Assembly: GCA_903915615.1 (NCBI GenBank)
Contig: CAIWTR010000572.1
Coordinates: forward strand, 1 to 11,655
Source: an uncultured Armatimonadota bacterium
Lineage (GTDB): Bacteria > Armatimonadota > Armatimonadia > Armatimonadales > Armatimonadaceae
DNA: 11,655 bases
Direction of reading: 5' to 3'
The notes under the pieces are model-generated. The model had not been told where the DNA came from. It ran no database searches and was given only the letters and a program-made list of their open reading frames with translations. Both the position numbers and the translations under genes were made by a program. Positions 1-6,034 of the stretch are shown here, piece by piece. Within the stretch, counting starts at the first letter, position 1. Each line of letters begins with the position of its first letter.

Positions 1-828
1 CGACACCGGATCAAATGTCACCTCAAACAGCTTTGCAAGCGCGGGATGCGTATCCGTCAGGCGCTTCGTTTTTGGTGGGGCCGTGAGTGGCGTCGTCCGC
101 GTGACCGAATATGCGAAGGCGTAGCCCTTGATGTCATCCTCGATACGCGCCTCACCCCCGCGGCGCACCCCCGCAAACGGATGTCGCCCCAGCATCAGGA
201 TCTGAAAAAGCATCGTCGCAAGGCCAAACGCATCGTGGTCATGCATGCGCTCGACCATCCGAAAGTCCACCCCCTGTAGCTCCGGCGGCGTGTATTCGCC
301 CGTCCCAACCGTACACGGATAGAGCTTGCCATTGTGCGTGAACTGAAAGCTGTCGGCATCGATGAGCGTCACCAAGCCAGCCTGCGAAACGAAGATCCCT
401 GAGCTATTGATGTCCCCGATGACGCAGCCGAACTTGTGGATGGTGGCGACGGCACGCGCCGTGTTCAGCGCGACGCGCACCAGAAAGCGATAGTCGGAAT
501 CGGGAAATGTCTTCTTGCGCTGCTGGTTGCTGAGGAGGTCATTGATGGGCTCGCTCTGCATCACCTTCGGCATCGCGTAACCAACCACCTGCGCAGATTG
601 GTCCATCACCAGCGAGAGCGGAAATGTCGCAAAACCGGTGTTCTGCTCCCCGACAAGCTCCAGCATCGCCGCGACTTTTTCGGCTTTCACCCTCCGATTG
701 GACTCCTTGAAGAGCTTGATCACCTGCCCGGGCTCGGTCGGATGCTGGTAAACATCCCCCTCACCACCCGACCCGATCTGTTTTGTCAGCGTGATGAACC
801 TGCCAGCGCAGCGGACATTAATGCTCAT
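1..828 (-). CDS. Ser/Thr protein kinase of the TerY-P triad (C-terminus outside the window)
   Basis: I read 276 codons in one open frame from an ATG at 828 to the window edge; the C-terminus is missing. The protein has a eukaryotic-type kinase fold. The glycine-rich loop GSGGEGDVY is at residues 19-27, the candidate ATP lysine is in VIKLFK (about 38), the catalytic loop GDINSSGIFV starts at 138 with Asp139, and the metal-binding segment LIDADSFQF is at 155-163 in place of DFG. GTGEYTPPEL at 175-184 resembles the APE region, and the DHDAFGLA helix follows at 197. The Asn normally found five residues after the catalytic Asp is Gly144. The start overlaps the phosphatase stop as ATGA, so the two genes are probably translationally coupled. 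With the upstream PP2C and vWA genes this matches the TerY-phosphorylation triad. Relatives often carry a helix-hairpin-helix region in the C-terminal part, which cannot be seen here. Substrate unknown. Confidence 0.9.
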   Translation of the reverse strand, partial: MSINVRCAGRFITLTKQIGSGGEGDVYQHPTEPGQVIKLFKESNRRVKAEKVAAMLELVGEQNTGFATFPLSLVMDQSAQVVGYAMPKVMQSEPINDLLSNQQRKKTFPDSDYRFLVRVALNTARAVATIHKFGCVIGDINSSGIFVSQAGLVTLIDADSFQFTHNGKLYPCTVGTGEYTPPELQGVDFRMVERMHDHDAFGLATMLFQILMLGRHPFAGVRRGGEARIEDDIKGYAFAYSVTRTTPLTAPPKTKRLTDTHPALAKLFEVTFDPVS

Positions 829-1586
829 TGCGTTCGGGCGGCGATGAGCAGCGTTTTGTCATCATCCGTGCGGCTGTTGACGGCGGGGCTATCGAGGAGT
901 CCGCGAAGCGATGCACTGAGTGCTGCCTGATGTCCACTCATCTGAACGGTCTGCAGAGGGCGGGTCAGGCTTGCAAATGTCGCCTGATTTGCAGATTTTG
1001 TGCTGAAGTCGAGGAGGAGGCGCTCCATGCCATCCGTGAACAGTATGACCTGATCGAAGGCTGTCTCCGTGATTTGGACATCGATTTCGGCGACAGGTGT
1101 GTCTGTCAGGAATGCCGTCTGCCCGGCGTATTCGCCTTGCTGCGGCCAGTGGATGCACTCCCAAATGTCTGTTTCAAGGTGATGGATGAGCGCTGCGCCA
1201 TCCCCGACGTGCACAAATGCGCTCTGCTCGGGACCGCAAATCGCGAGGACGAGGGTGGTTGCGAAGTCGCGGGGTTCGGCACTTCGACACATCGCCAGCT
1301 CTGCGATCTCATTTTGTACTTGTGAGAGCATTTTCCGGATGTTGGCATCGGGTGGGATACTCGCATTTGCGATGAGCCATTTGTGGATGCTGACGACGAG
1401 GCGCCGCACGGTTCGCTGGGCTCCGACATTTCCAAACGATGCGCTACCGGCGCCATCACAGGCGATCGCAACGAGGAAGTCGCGGTCGGGACCGGATAGA
1501 TAGCAGGCGTACGCATCATCGCAGCCTTTCCCGGTGCGCACATGGGATGTCCCCGTGGCCTTCGCCGCCATCCATTTCCAGGACAT
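825..1586 (-). CDS. PP2C-family Ser/Thr phosphatase of the TerY-P triad
   Basis: This 253-aa protein is a single-domain PP2C (PPM) phosphatase, a metal-dependent enzyme that removes phosphate from Ser/Thr. Its motifs appear in the expected order: GKGCDDAY (19-26) with the first metal-ligand aspartates, IACDGAGSASFG (41-52), FATTLVLA (108-115), VHVGDGAAL (125-133), ILFTDGMERLLLD (181-193) and RTDDDKTLLI (239-248) near the C-terminus. No catalytic aspartate is obviously missing and I see no membrane segment, so it should be cytoplasmic and active. The gene starts 3 nt after the vWA stop (TAA CAA ATG) and its TGA overlaps the kinase ATG, so the three genes form one transcription unit. Its likely job is to reverse the neighbouring kinase's action; that role comes from gene context, not from a motif. 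Confidence 0.93.
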   Translation of the reverse strand: MSWKWMAAKATGTSHVRTGKGCDDAYACYLSGPDRDFLVAIACDGAGSASFGNVGAQRTVRRLVVSIHKWLIANASIPPDANIRKMLSQVQNEIAELAMCRSAEPRDFATTLVLAICGPEQSAFVHVGDGAALIHHLETDIWECIHWPQQGEYAGQTAFLTDTPVAEIDVQITETAFDQVILFTDGMERLLLDFSTKSANQATFASLTRPLQTVQMSGHQAALSASLRGLLDSPAVNSRTDDDKTLLIAARTQ

Positions 1587-1589
1587 TTG

Positions 1590-2267
1590 TTAGTCGATTT
1601 CCGCCCAGCCATTTGGGCCGGTGGGGTTTTCGAGGGCGATTTTGTCCCCGACGCGGCTCTCGGAGACGCGTGTGAATGAGTTCGACAGCCAGACGAAGAG
1701 CTGGTCGAAGCTTAGGCCTTTGAGCTTGAGGGGTTCGCGGACAGAGATTTGCCTTAATATGTCAAATTTCGCATTTTCGACCCCGACGGCGTAGAAGAGG
1801 AACTCTTTGTTGGTTTCGCCAGCTTTTACGAGGCTTGCGGCGGTCTTCCAGCCATCGGTTGGACCGCCATCCGTGATGAGGAAAATCCACGGCCGGTAGT
1901 AGGGGATGCCATTTTCGTTATAGCGGCGTTTACGGTCTTTTAGGAGGGTGATGGCTTTTTCGATGGCTTCGCCCATCGGAGTTTGCCCGGCGGCGCGGAG
2001 TTGGCCTGGGCGGAAGCCGACGACGGTGGAGAAGTCGCTGATGAGCTGGACGGGTCCGAAGGTGATGAGGGCGAGCTCGACGCGCTGGGATGCGAGGTCG
2101 GAGAGCTCGAGGGATGCGCGGAGGGTGTCGAGACCGCGGTTGAGCTCAGCGATGGGAGCACCGCCCATCGAGCCGGAGGTATCGAGGACGAGGACGCATG
2201 GGCAGCGTGGCTGTGGGTTATCTGCAAATTCGATGTCACTGAAGGGGACTTGGTCAAAGGTGTCCAT
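1590..2267 (-). CDS. TerY-like von Willebrand factor A domain protein
   Basis: This 225-aa protein is almost entirely a vWA domain, close to the size of TerY proteins. The metal-ion-dependent adhesion site is complete: DTSGSMG at 29-35 after a hydrophobic strand (CVLVLD), the Thr of QTPMGEA at about 96, and ITDGGPTDG at 131-139 with Asp133. There is no signal peptide or membrane helix, so it is cytoplasmic. It is the first gene of the operon, followed by the phosphatase and kinase. An AGAGG-like ribosome-binding site lies about 9 nt before the ATG at 2267. In TerY-type systems the vWA protein is thought to be a metal-dependent scaffold or target of the kinase/phosphatase pair; its client here is unknown. 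No TerD, TerB or TerC gene is visible in the window. Confidence 0.92.
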   Translation of the reverse strand: MDTFDQVPFSDIEFADNPQPRCPCVLVLDTSGSMGGAPIAELNRGLDTLRASLELSDLASQRVELALITFGPVQLISDFSTVVGFRPGQLRAAGQTPMGEAIEKAITLLKDRKRRYNENGIPYYRPWIFLITDGGPTDGWKTAASLVKAGETNKEFLFYAVGVENAKFDILRQISVREPLKLKGLSFDQLFVWLSNSFTRVSESRVGDKIALENPTGPNGWAEID

Positions 2268-2418
2268 GGGTGTGCCTCTGGCGGGAGCGGGATGTGTTTT
2301 ATGATATCCCGGCGATGGACGTGAGATGTGTTGTGTTTAGATTTGGGCGTGGATGTGCTGGGCTACTACAGGACTTGGCTCGAAATCTGGAATGCCTTTT
2401 CAACGACAAATCCTCCGC

Positions 2419-2450
2419 GTAGGGGCGGACCGCTGTGTCCGCCCGCACGG
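2419..2450 (+). repeat. H1 hairpin repeat, copy 1
   Basis: Begins GTAGGGGCGG. The 8-bp arms GGGCGGAC and GTCCGCCC are perfectly complementary around the 6-nt loop CGCTGT, followed by GCACGG. Confidence 0.85.
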
Positions 2451-2500
2451 GAATGCGCCGTTGTTATGGATGATGGATGCTGGGCAGATGTCAAATTCTC

Positions 2501-2695
2501 TGTGTAGGGGAGGTCTGCCACGCCCTCCCGCGGTAACGACTTGCTTATCGGGCTTTCAACTCGCTCGCGTGGTGGGTGCCTCGCGCTCGTGCCGAAGTCG
2601 CCCGTACACACTGGTTCCACTCTTTTCGGTTGCTACACTTTCGTCTCCCGGCCATCGCGCTCAACATCCCACCTCGCATCGCGTTGGCAGGCTGG
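2501..2695 (+). repeat. 195-bp repeat core, copy 1
   Basis: The core begins TGTGTAGGGG with hairpin H2 (arms GGGAGGTC and GCCCTCCC, loop TGCCAC). It continues through CGGTAACGACTTGC, ATCGGGCTTTCA and a Y-rich tail to GGCTGG. In this copy one H2 stem base is mutated, T for G in the left arm. Confidence 0.85.
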
Positions 2696-2733
2696 GTACG
2701 GACGATTTAGCTTTTGATGGAAACAAATTCCGT

Positions 2734-2765
2734 GTAGGGGCGGACCGCCGTGTCCGCCCGCACAG
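2734..2765 (+). repeat. H1 hairpin repeat, copy 2
   Basis: Same arms as copy 1 (GGGCGGAC and GTCCGCCC) with loop CGCCGT. It lies 315 bp after copy 1. Confidence 0.85.
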
Positions 2766-2815
2766 GAAGGCGTCGTTGATATGGATGACGCTTGCGTGAC
2801 GGATGTCAAATGTTC

Positions 2816-3010
2816 TGTGTAGGGGAGGGCTGCCACGCCCTCCCGCGGTAACGACTTGCTTATCGGGCTTTCAACTCGCTCGCGTGGTGGGTGCCTCGCG
2901 CTCGTGCCGAAGTCGCCGGTACACACTGGCTCCACTCTTATCGGTTGCTACACTTTCGTCTCCCGGCCCTCGTGCTCAACATCCCACCTCGCATCGCGTC
3001 GGCGGGCTGG
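2816..3010 (+). repeat. 195-bp repeat core, copy 2
   Basis: Same length and orientation as copy 1 and about 96% identical by eye. Hairpin H2 is perfect here (arms GGGAGGGC and GCCCTCCC). Confidence 0.87.
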
Positions 3011-3048
3011 TTGGTTGTCGTGAATTTGGTTACGTGGACAATTTCTGC

Positions 3049-3080
3049 GTAGGGGCGGACCGCCGTGTCCGCCCGCGCTG
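3049..3080 (+). repeat. H1 hairpin repeat, copy 3
   Basis: Same arms, loop CGCCGT, 315 bp after copy 2. It closes the tandem array. The unique sequence leading to the direct-repeat copy at 3129 starts just after it. Confidence 0.85.
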
Positions 3081-3128
3081 GAGTTTCGGTCATCGTAGTG
3101 CGCGGGCGGGCGTGGTCGTCAGCCACCG

Positions 3129-3174
3129 TAGCTACAAAGCGTCACAAAAATATTGCAATCAGTGTAGTAATCGC
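3129..3174 (+). repeat. Direct repeat upstream of the XRE/Fic operon (copy A)
   Basis: The segment starts TAGCTACAAA, contains GTCACAAAAA and ends TTGCAATCAGTGTAGTAATCGC. It is nearly identical to 5575-5621, apart from an A-run length change and two bases after CTACAAA. Weaker similarity extends about 40 bp upstream (both flanks contain GTCATC and GGGCGTGG) and a few bases downstream. The 3' end lies about 120 bp before the XRE start. Confidence 0.85.
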
Positions 3175-3207
3175 GAAGTTTTAAGCGTTAAGTATTTGAA
3201 AGAGATT

Positions 3208-3236
3208 TTGAGACTCATTAATAAATATCGTATATA
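3208..3236 (+). promoter_or_regulatory. Candidate sigma-70 promoter of the XRE/Fic operon
   Basis: TTGAGA (3208-3213) and TATATA (3231-3236) are separated by 17 bp in an unusually AT-rich stretch upstream of the XRE gene. The short inverted pair TATAT/ATATA at about 3245-3260 could be an operator for the XRE protein but is weak. This is a consensus match only. Confidence 0.45.
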
Positions 3237-3296
3237 GGGAGTATTATATGTGTGAATATATAGTTTTTAGGCTGTAATTAGGAAAAGGGGTGACCA

Positions 3297-3761
3297 ATGA
3301 ACCGAGGACAGATTAATACGCTTCGCCGGCGACAGCTTGACCGCAGCCTCGCTGACTTATCGCTTCCACCGAAGCCTGGCAAAGGGTGGATTGTAGAAGT
3401 TAGAAACATGCTGGGGATGAGCGCCGCGCAGCTTGGACATCGCTTAGGCATCAGACAATCCACTGTGGCAAAGCTCGAACAGTCTGAACGGGATGGCACG
3501 ATCACCCTGAACTCACTTGAGCGGCTGGCTGGTGCGATGAGCTGTCGGCTTGTCTATGCCATCGTTCCTGAGACGACTTATTCTCAGATACTCGATTCCC
3601 AAGCAAAGCTTCGCGCGGAAGAGGTCATCGGGATCGTCCAGTCATCGATGGCCCTTGAGGGGCAAAGTAACACAGCTGCTGTGCTTGAGAGCGAAGTTGA
3701 GGTTCTGAGTGGTGAGTTAGTACGAACGCTCAGCAGGGAGATTTGGAACACAAATGAGTGA
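3297..3761 (+). CDS. XRE-family regulator, mobile mystery protein A
   Basis: This 154-aa protein has a helix-turn-helix at about residues 31-88: GWIVEVRNMLGMS, AAQLGHRLGIRQSTVAKLEQ and the closing LAGAMSCRLVYAIVPE. The N-terminal RRRQLDRSLADL plus the Trp-containing segment before the helix-turn-helix fits the family called mobile mystery protein A, which is found next to a Fic-type protein B. The Fic gene follows directly, which supports the assignment. A GGGG ribosome-binding site (3287-3290) is 6 nt before the ATG. The expected role is antitoxin-like repression of its own operon. The C-terminal 50 or so residues are probably specific to this subfamily and I assign no function to them. Confidence 0.88.
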   Translation: MNRGQINTLRRRQLDRSLADLSLPPKPGKGWIVEVRNMLGMSAAQLGHRLGIRQSTVAKLEQSERDGTITLNSLERLAGAMSCRLVYAIVPETTYSQILDSQAKLRAEEVIGIVQSSMALEGQSNTAAVLESEVEVLSGELVRTLSREIWNTNE

Positions 3762-3766
3762 TGTAG

Positions 3767-4339
3767 ATGAGCGATGGGACCACGCGCCTAGACCCGGATG
3801 CGGCCGCTGGCCTCATTCCAAACTTAGTGACGCAAGCTGAATTAAACGAATTCGAAGCCCGAAACATTTTGTTGGCTGAGATCTGGGCGTCCTCGCGCCT
3901 TTCCGAAAAGGATGACATTCTTGTTTATTCCAACGTGATAAAGCTTCACCGCCGGATGTTTAACATGACGTGGAAATGGGCTGGAAAACTCCGTCGATAC
4001 GACACGAACATCGGAGTATCAAGTTTTGCCATACAGCAAAGACTATTGCAGCTTTGTGACAACATTCGCTTCCGCATCCAAGTTGATCAAAGTCGCTTGG
4101 TTGAGATTGCCGCGGACTTTCATTATGAGCTGGTTGCCATCCACGCGTTCCCAAATGGCAACGGACGCCACGCCCGCCTGGCGACTGACTTATTGTTATT
4201 GCAACACGGTGAGCCGCGCTTCTCGTGGGGCAGAGCTTTAGGTGTCGATAATGACGTACGCAGAGAACGGTATATACAGGCGCTACGCCTAGCCGACATT
4301 GGTGACTTCAATGCGCTATATGCTTTTGTTGTCAGTTGA
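3767..4339 (+). CDS. Fic/DOC-family protein, mobile mystery protein B
   Basis: This 190-aa protein has the Fic signature HxFxxGNGRxxR at 126-137, written HAFPNGNGRHAR. The catalytic His126 and the nucleotide-phosphate-binding GNGR are present; the usual Pro after His is Ala. The upstream segment WKWAGKLRRYDTNIGV (69-84) fits the target-binding flap, and LIPNLVTQAELNEFE near the N-terminus fits mobile mystery protein B. Fic enzymes usually transfer AMP or another nucleotide monophosphate to a hydroxyl on a target protein; the target is unknown. I find no clear inhibitory [S/T]xxxE[G/N] motif: SRLSEK at 43-48 has Lys where Gly or Asn is expected. The gene starts 5 nt after the XRE stop. An ATG at 3761 hits a stop at once, so 3767 is the start. 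Confidence 0.9.
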   Translation: MSDGTTRLDPDAAAGLIPNLVTQAELNEFEARNILLAEIWASSRLSEKDDILVYSNVIKLHRRMFNMTWKWAGKLRRYDTNIGVSSFAIQQRLLQLCDNIRFRIQVDQSRLVEIAADFHYELVAIHAFPNGNGRHARLATDLLLLQHGEPRFSWGRALGVDNDVRRERYIQALRLADIGDFNALYAFVVS

Positions 4340-4718
4340 CGCTGCAGCTGATTTGAATTCCATTGATCTACTTGAATAGTGCAGCGCTACGTTGTGATGA
4401 GAGCGACTTTCTGTTTCGGTGAGTGGGGCTGTCTACTGGTCCGGTGGTTGCTTGACGCATGAACACAAAAAAAAACGAATTGTGAGAGGCATACGTAGTG
4501 GCAAACCATAAATGCTACTCTTTCGTCAATCAACGGATTTGAACCTGTCGCGGGTAAGACACTGATCAATTCAGCCGCTGATCTGACCTGAAATATCTTC
4601 AATAGAACCCACCAAGGCTATAGACTCGCTATAACCTCAAACCGGTGGGGCACTTGATCATTCTGGCTGCGAAACCAGTGCTAAGTCGGATGTATCAAGA
4701 GGAGACAGCCGTCATTCG
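4340..4718. other. Intergenic region between the converging Fic and AbiEi genes
   Basis: I find no convincing gene in these 379 bp. A 7-bp inverted pair CGCTGCA/TGCAGCG (4340-4346, 4380-4386) lies directly after the Fic stop, with a loop too long for a standard terminator. A run of nine A at 4467-4475 has no stem on the side needed for a minus-strand terminator. On the minus strand just below the AbiEi stop, the only close ATG (in TGACGAATGACG) reads six codons to a stop. No AbiEii-like nucleotidyltransferase is readable in any frame. Confidence 0.6.
4608..4649 (-). other. Stem-loop downstream of AbiEi
   Basis: Read on the minus strand, outer arms CCCACC and GGTGGG enclose inner arms GGTTATAG and CTATAGCC, which pair fully with one G-U wobble, around a 5-nt loop. 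An asymmetric bulge separates the two stems. It lies about 70 nt past the AbiEi stop. No strong U-run follows, so it is a structured element or a weak terminator, not a clear intrinsic terminator. Confidence 0.4.
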
Positions 4719-5360
4719 TCACCGGCTGGTCACTGCTTCGAGGTATGGCTGGATCACGGAGCGCACTCGGCAGAGATCGATTGCATCATCCAACTCTGCA
4801 GGATTGATGAGCCCCTGTTCAATGCCCGATACAAGAGCTTCGATAGCTACATCGATTCCAATCTTGTTGCGATAGCGAAAACAATCCACGATGGTCCGAG
4901 CGGGTGTTGTGATGCGAAATGAGTTTGTTCCATCGCTGATAGTCAAGATTCCGAGGTCGAACAGCTCCGCTTTCATTTGGACGACTTGTAACGCAACATC
5001 CGTTGGGGACGGATGATGTGTTCGGGGTTGAACGGCAAGCCATAGCTTTTGCGGATTTTGTGTACCGATTCCATGGAAACGTAACGCGGACAGCAAACAG
5101 ACAGCTGCATTTGGAAAGCGAATCATTGTTTCCTGAAGGGATGCATTCGCAGCATCTGCGTGGTTTGGCATTGCATAAATGCCACGCGATGGCCTTGACA
5201 GCACGCGAGCTTCATAGAGACGCTGAAGATGTGTTGGATCGATGCCGGCTGCTGCGATATCCCTGGCACGAACAAACCCAGATGCCCTAACTAGTTCTAT
5301 GACCTGGGATGTAATGCTTTTAGCGGAAGCGATGGCATTGTTCTTCGTATTTTCTTGCAT
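4719..5360 (-). CDS. AbiEi-family antitoxin/transcriptional regulator (orphan)
   Basis: I start this at the ATG at 5360 (213 aa). An upstream TTG at 5468 would add 36 residues that look unlike the family. The N-terminal winged-helix region is at about 14-64: SQVIELVRASGFVRARDIAA, then LQRLYEARVLSRPSRGIYAMP. The rest fits the C-terminal part of AbiEi-like proteins, including LLSALRFHGIGTQ (89-101) and TTPARTIVDCFRYRNKIGID (151-170). AbiEi proteins repress their own operon and neutralise the AbiEii nucleotidyltransferase toxin. That partner normally overlaps or directly follows, and here it does not. TATATT about 10 nt before the ATG may be a -10 element, which would give a very short or leaderless transcript. 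The gene converges on Fic and is divergent from the DUF1778 operon. Confidence 0.82.
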   Translation of the reverse strand: MQENTKNNAIASAKSITSQVIELVRASGFVRARDIAAAGIDPTHLQRLYEARVLSRPSRGIYAMPNHADAANASLQETMIRFPNAAVCLLSALRFHGIGTQNPQKLWLAVQPRTHHPSPTDVALQVVQMKAELFDLGILTISDGTNSFRITTPARTIVDCFRYRNKIGIDVAIEALVSGIEQGLINPAELDDAIDLCRVRSVIQPYLEAVTSR

Positions 5361-5574
5361 ATTAAAATCAATATACAAGGAATTCAGAACAAGCGAATCG
5401 GCACGTAGAGGACCAGAAGAACCATTAGAATTGACTGAACTTAAATACAAAAAACGGACCTCCGACAATGTGGATTCCGCCTTGTGCCGACTTTATCGCA
5501 TGAGCACAGAGCGTGCAACCACGCGATGGGAACGGGTTGTCATCTCCGCTAGTGGGCGTGGACTCGCGACGTCT

Positions 5575-5621
5575 TAGCTACAAATAGTCACAAAAAATAT
5601 TGCAATCAGTGTAGTAATCGC
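5575..5621 (+). repeat. Direct repeat upstream of the DUF1778/GNAT operon (copy B)
   Basis: Matches copy A at 3129-3174 in the same orientation, with one extra A in the A-run. Its 3' end lies 99 bp before the DUF1778 start codon. The two copies bracket a 2.4-kb segment carrying the XRE, Fic and AbiEi genes. I see no further copy in the window. Confidence 0.85.
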
Positions 5622-5684
5622 TAGTTTTTGTACGTTATGTAAAGTGGCAGGTCAAAAACGTGAGCACCCTGTCGACATATCCTG

Positions 5685-5701
5685 TGTGGCATAATGCCAC
5701 A
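5685..5701. promoter_or_regulatory. 17-bp palindromic operator over the -10 region of the DUF1778/GNAT operon
   Basis: TGTGGCAT and ATGCCACA are perfect 8-bp half-sites around a single A. CATAAT (5690-5695), a plausible -10 box, lies inside the palindrome, so a bound repressor would block the promoter. No convincing -35 box is seen. A site of this kind 19 bp before a ribbon-helix-helix antitoxin gene is the usual autoregulation arrangement. Confidence 0.65.
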
Positions 5702-5720
5702 TCATTAATGGGGGACTGAC

Positions 5721-6032
5721 ATGACGATGGCATCTATTTCAAATGAAACTCACTACGCTCGGCTTAGCTGCAGAATCGATGTACGCATCAAGCAACGCGC
5801 CGAAGAAGCTGCCGCGCTTCTCGGCCAGTCCATCACGGACTTCACCGAGCTCGCACTTGCCGAAAAGGCAAATCTGGTACTAGCCCAGCATGCGACAATT
5901 GCGCTCTCTGAACGTGACTTTGAACGCTTTGTTGCACACATCGATGTCGGAGCGGCTCCTACCGCAGCACTTCAGCAGGCGGTGGAACGCTACAAACTGG
6001 ATGCTGCTAACGATACCGCCGGCAGCTGGTAG
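5721..6032 (+). CDS. DUF1778 antitoxin, TacA type
   Basis: This 103-aa protein has an N-terminal ribbon-helix-helix DNA-binding segment at about 13-48 (ARLSCRIDVRIKQRAEEAAALL, then SITDFTELALAEKA). A C-terminal toxin-binding tail carries LSERDFERFVAHID (62-75) and ALQQAVERY (83-91), as in DUF1778 antitoxins paired with acetyltransferase toxins. The start has a strong GGGGGA ribosome-binding site 5 nt upstream; a second in-frame ATG two codons later is the only near alternative. The acetyltransferase gene begins 2 nt after the stop. The protein is expected to neutralise the toxin through the tail and repress the operon through the palindrome upstream. Confidence 0.92.
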   Translation: MTMASISNETHYARLSCRIDVRIKQRAEEAAALLGQSITDFTELALAEKANLVLAQHATIALSERDFERFVAHIDVGAAPTAALQQAVERYKLDAANDTAGSW

Positions 6033-6034
6033 AC

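Larger units (their letters stand above)
2419..3080. repeat. Tandem array of a 315-bp interspersed element
   Basis: The array reads: H1 hairpin (2419), 50-bp spacer, 195-bp core (2501-2695), 38-bp spacer, H1 (2734), 50-bp spacer, 195-bp core (2816-3010), 38-bp spacer, H1 (3049). Corresponding points are exactly 315 bp apart. The two cores differ at about 8 of 195 positions, whereas the 38-bp spacers have little in common. Several open frames run through the array, but they restate the repeat, have no convincing ribosome-binding site and match no family I know. I treat the region as non-coding. It lies between the divergent vWA and XRE genes. Confidence 0.85.

Noticed and set aside
436..1325. 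Open frames on the plus strand opposite the kinase and phosphatase genes
   Set aside because: The minus-strand frames carry full kinase and PP2C motifs; the plus-strand frames are shadows favoured by GC-rich codon use.
2419..3080. Regularly spaced repeats considered as a CRISPR array
   Set aside because: Units are 315 bp, spacers are partly similar to each other, and repeat hairpins are not 24-48 bp direct repeats alternating with unique 30-40 bp spacers. No cas genes are present.
3188..3194. GTTAAGT matching the integron attC core GTTRRRY after direct-repeat copy A
   Set aside because: The equivalent place after copy B reads GTTATGT, which breaks the motif. There is no paired RYYYAAC site and no integron integrase; a 7-base degenerate match is expected by chance.
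2353..3237. Open frames of 84-148 codons on both strands across the repeat array, with near-identical peptides
   Set aside because: They are translations of the repeat itself, overlap on opposite strands, lack ribosome-binding sites and resemble no protein family.
4467..4475. Run of nine A, considered as the U-run of an intrinsic terminator for minus-strand transcription
   Set aside because: No GC-rich stem lies immediately upstream of the U-run on the minus strand.
4525..4550. GGTTCAAATCC on the minus strand, like a tRNA T-loop
   Set aside because: The flanking bases do not form a 5-bp T-stem and no acceptor, D or anticodon arms are found upstream. Not a tRNA or a convincing tRNA fragment.
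4387..4602. Minus-strand open frame of 71 codons between AbiEi and Fic, considered as a remnant of the AbiEii toxin
   Set aside because: It begins at a TTG without a ribosome-binding site, and its peptide shows none of the nucleotidyltransferase features expected of AbiEii.
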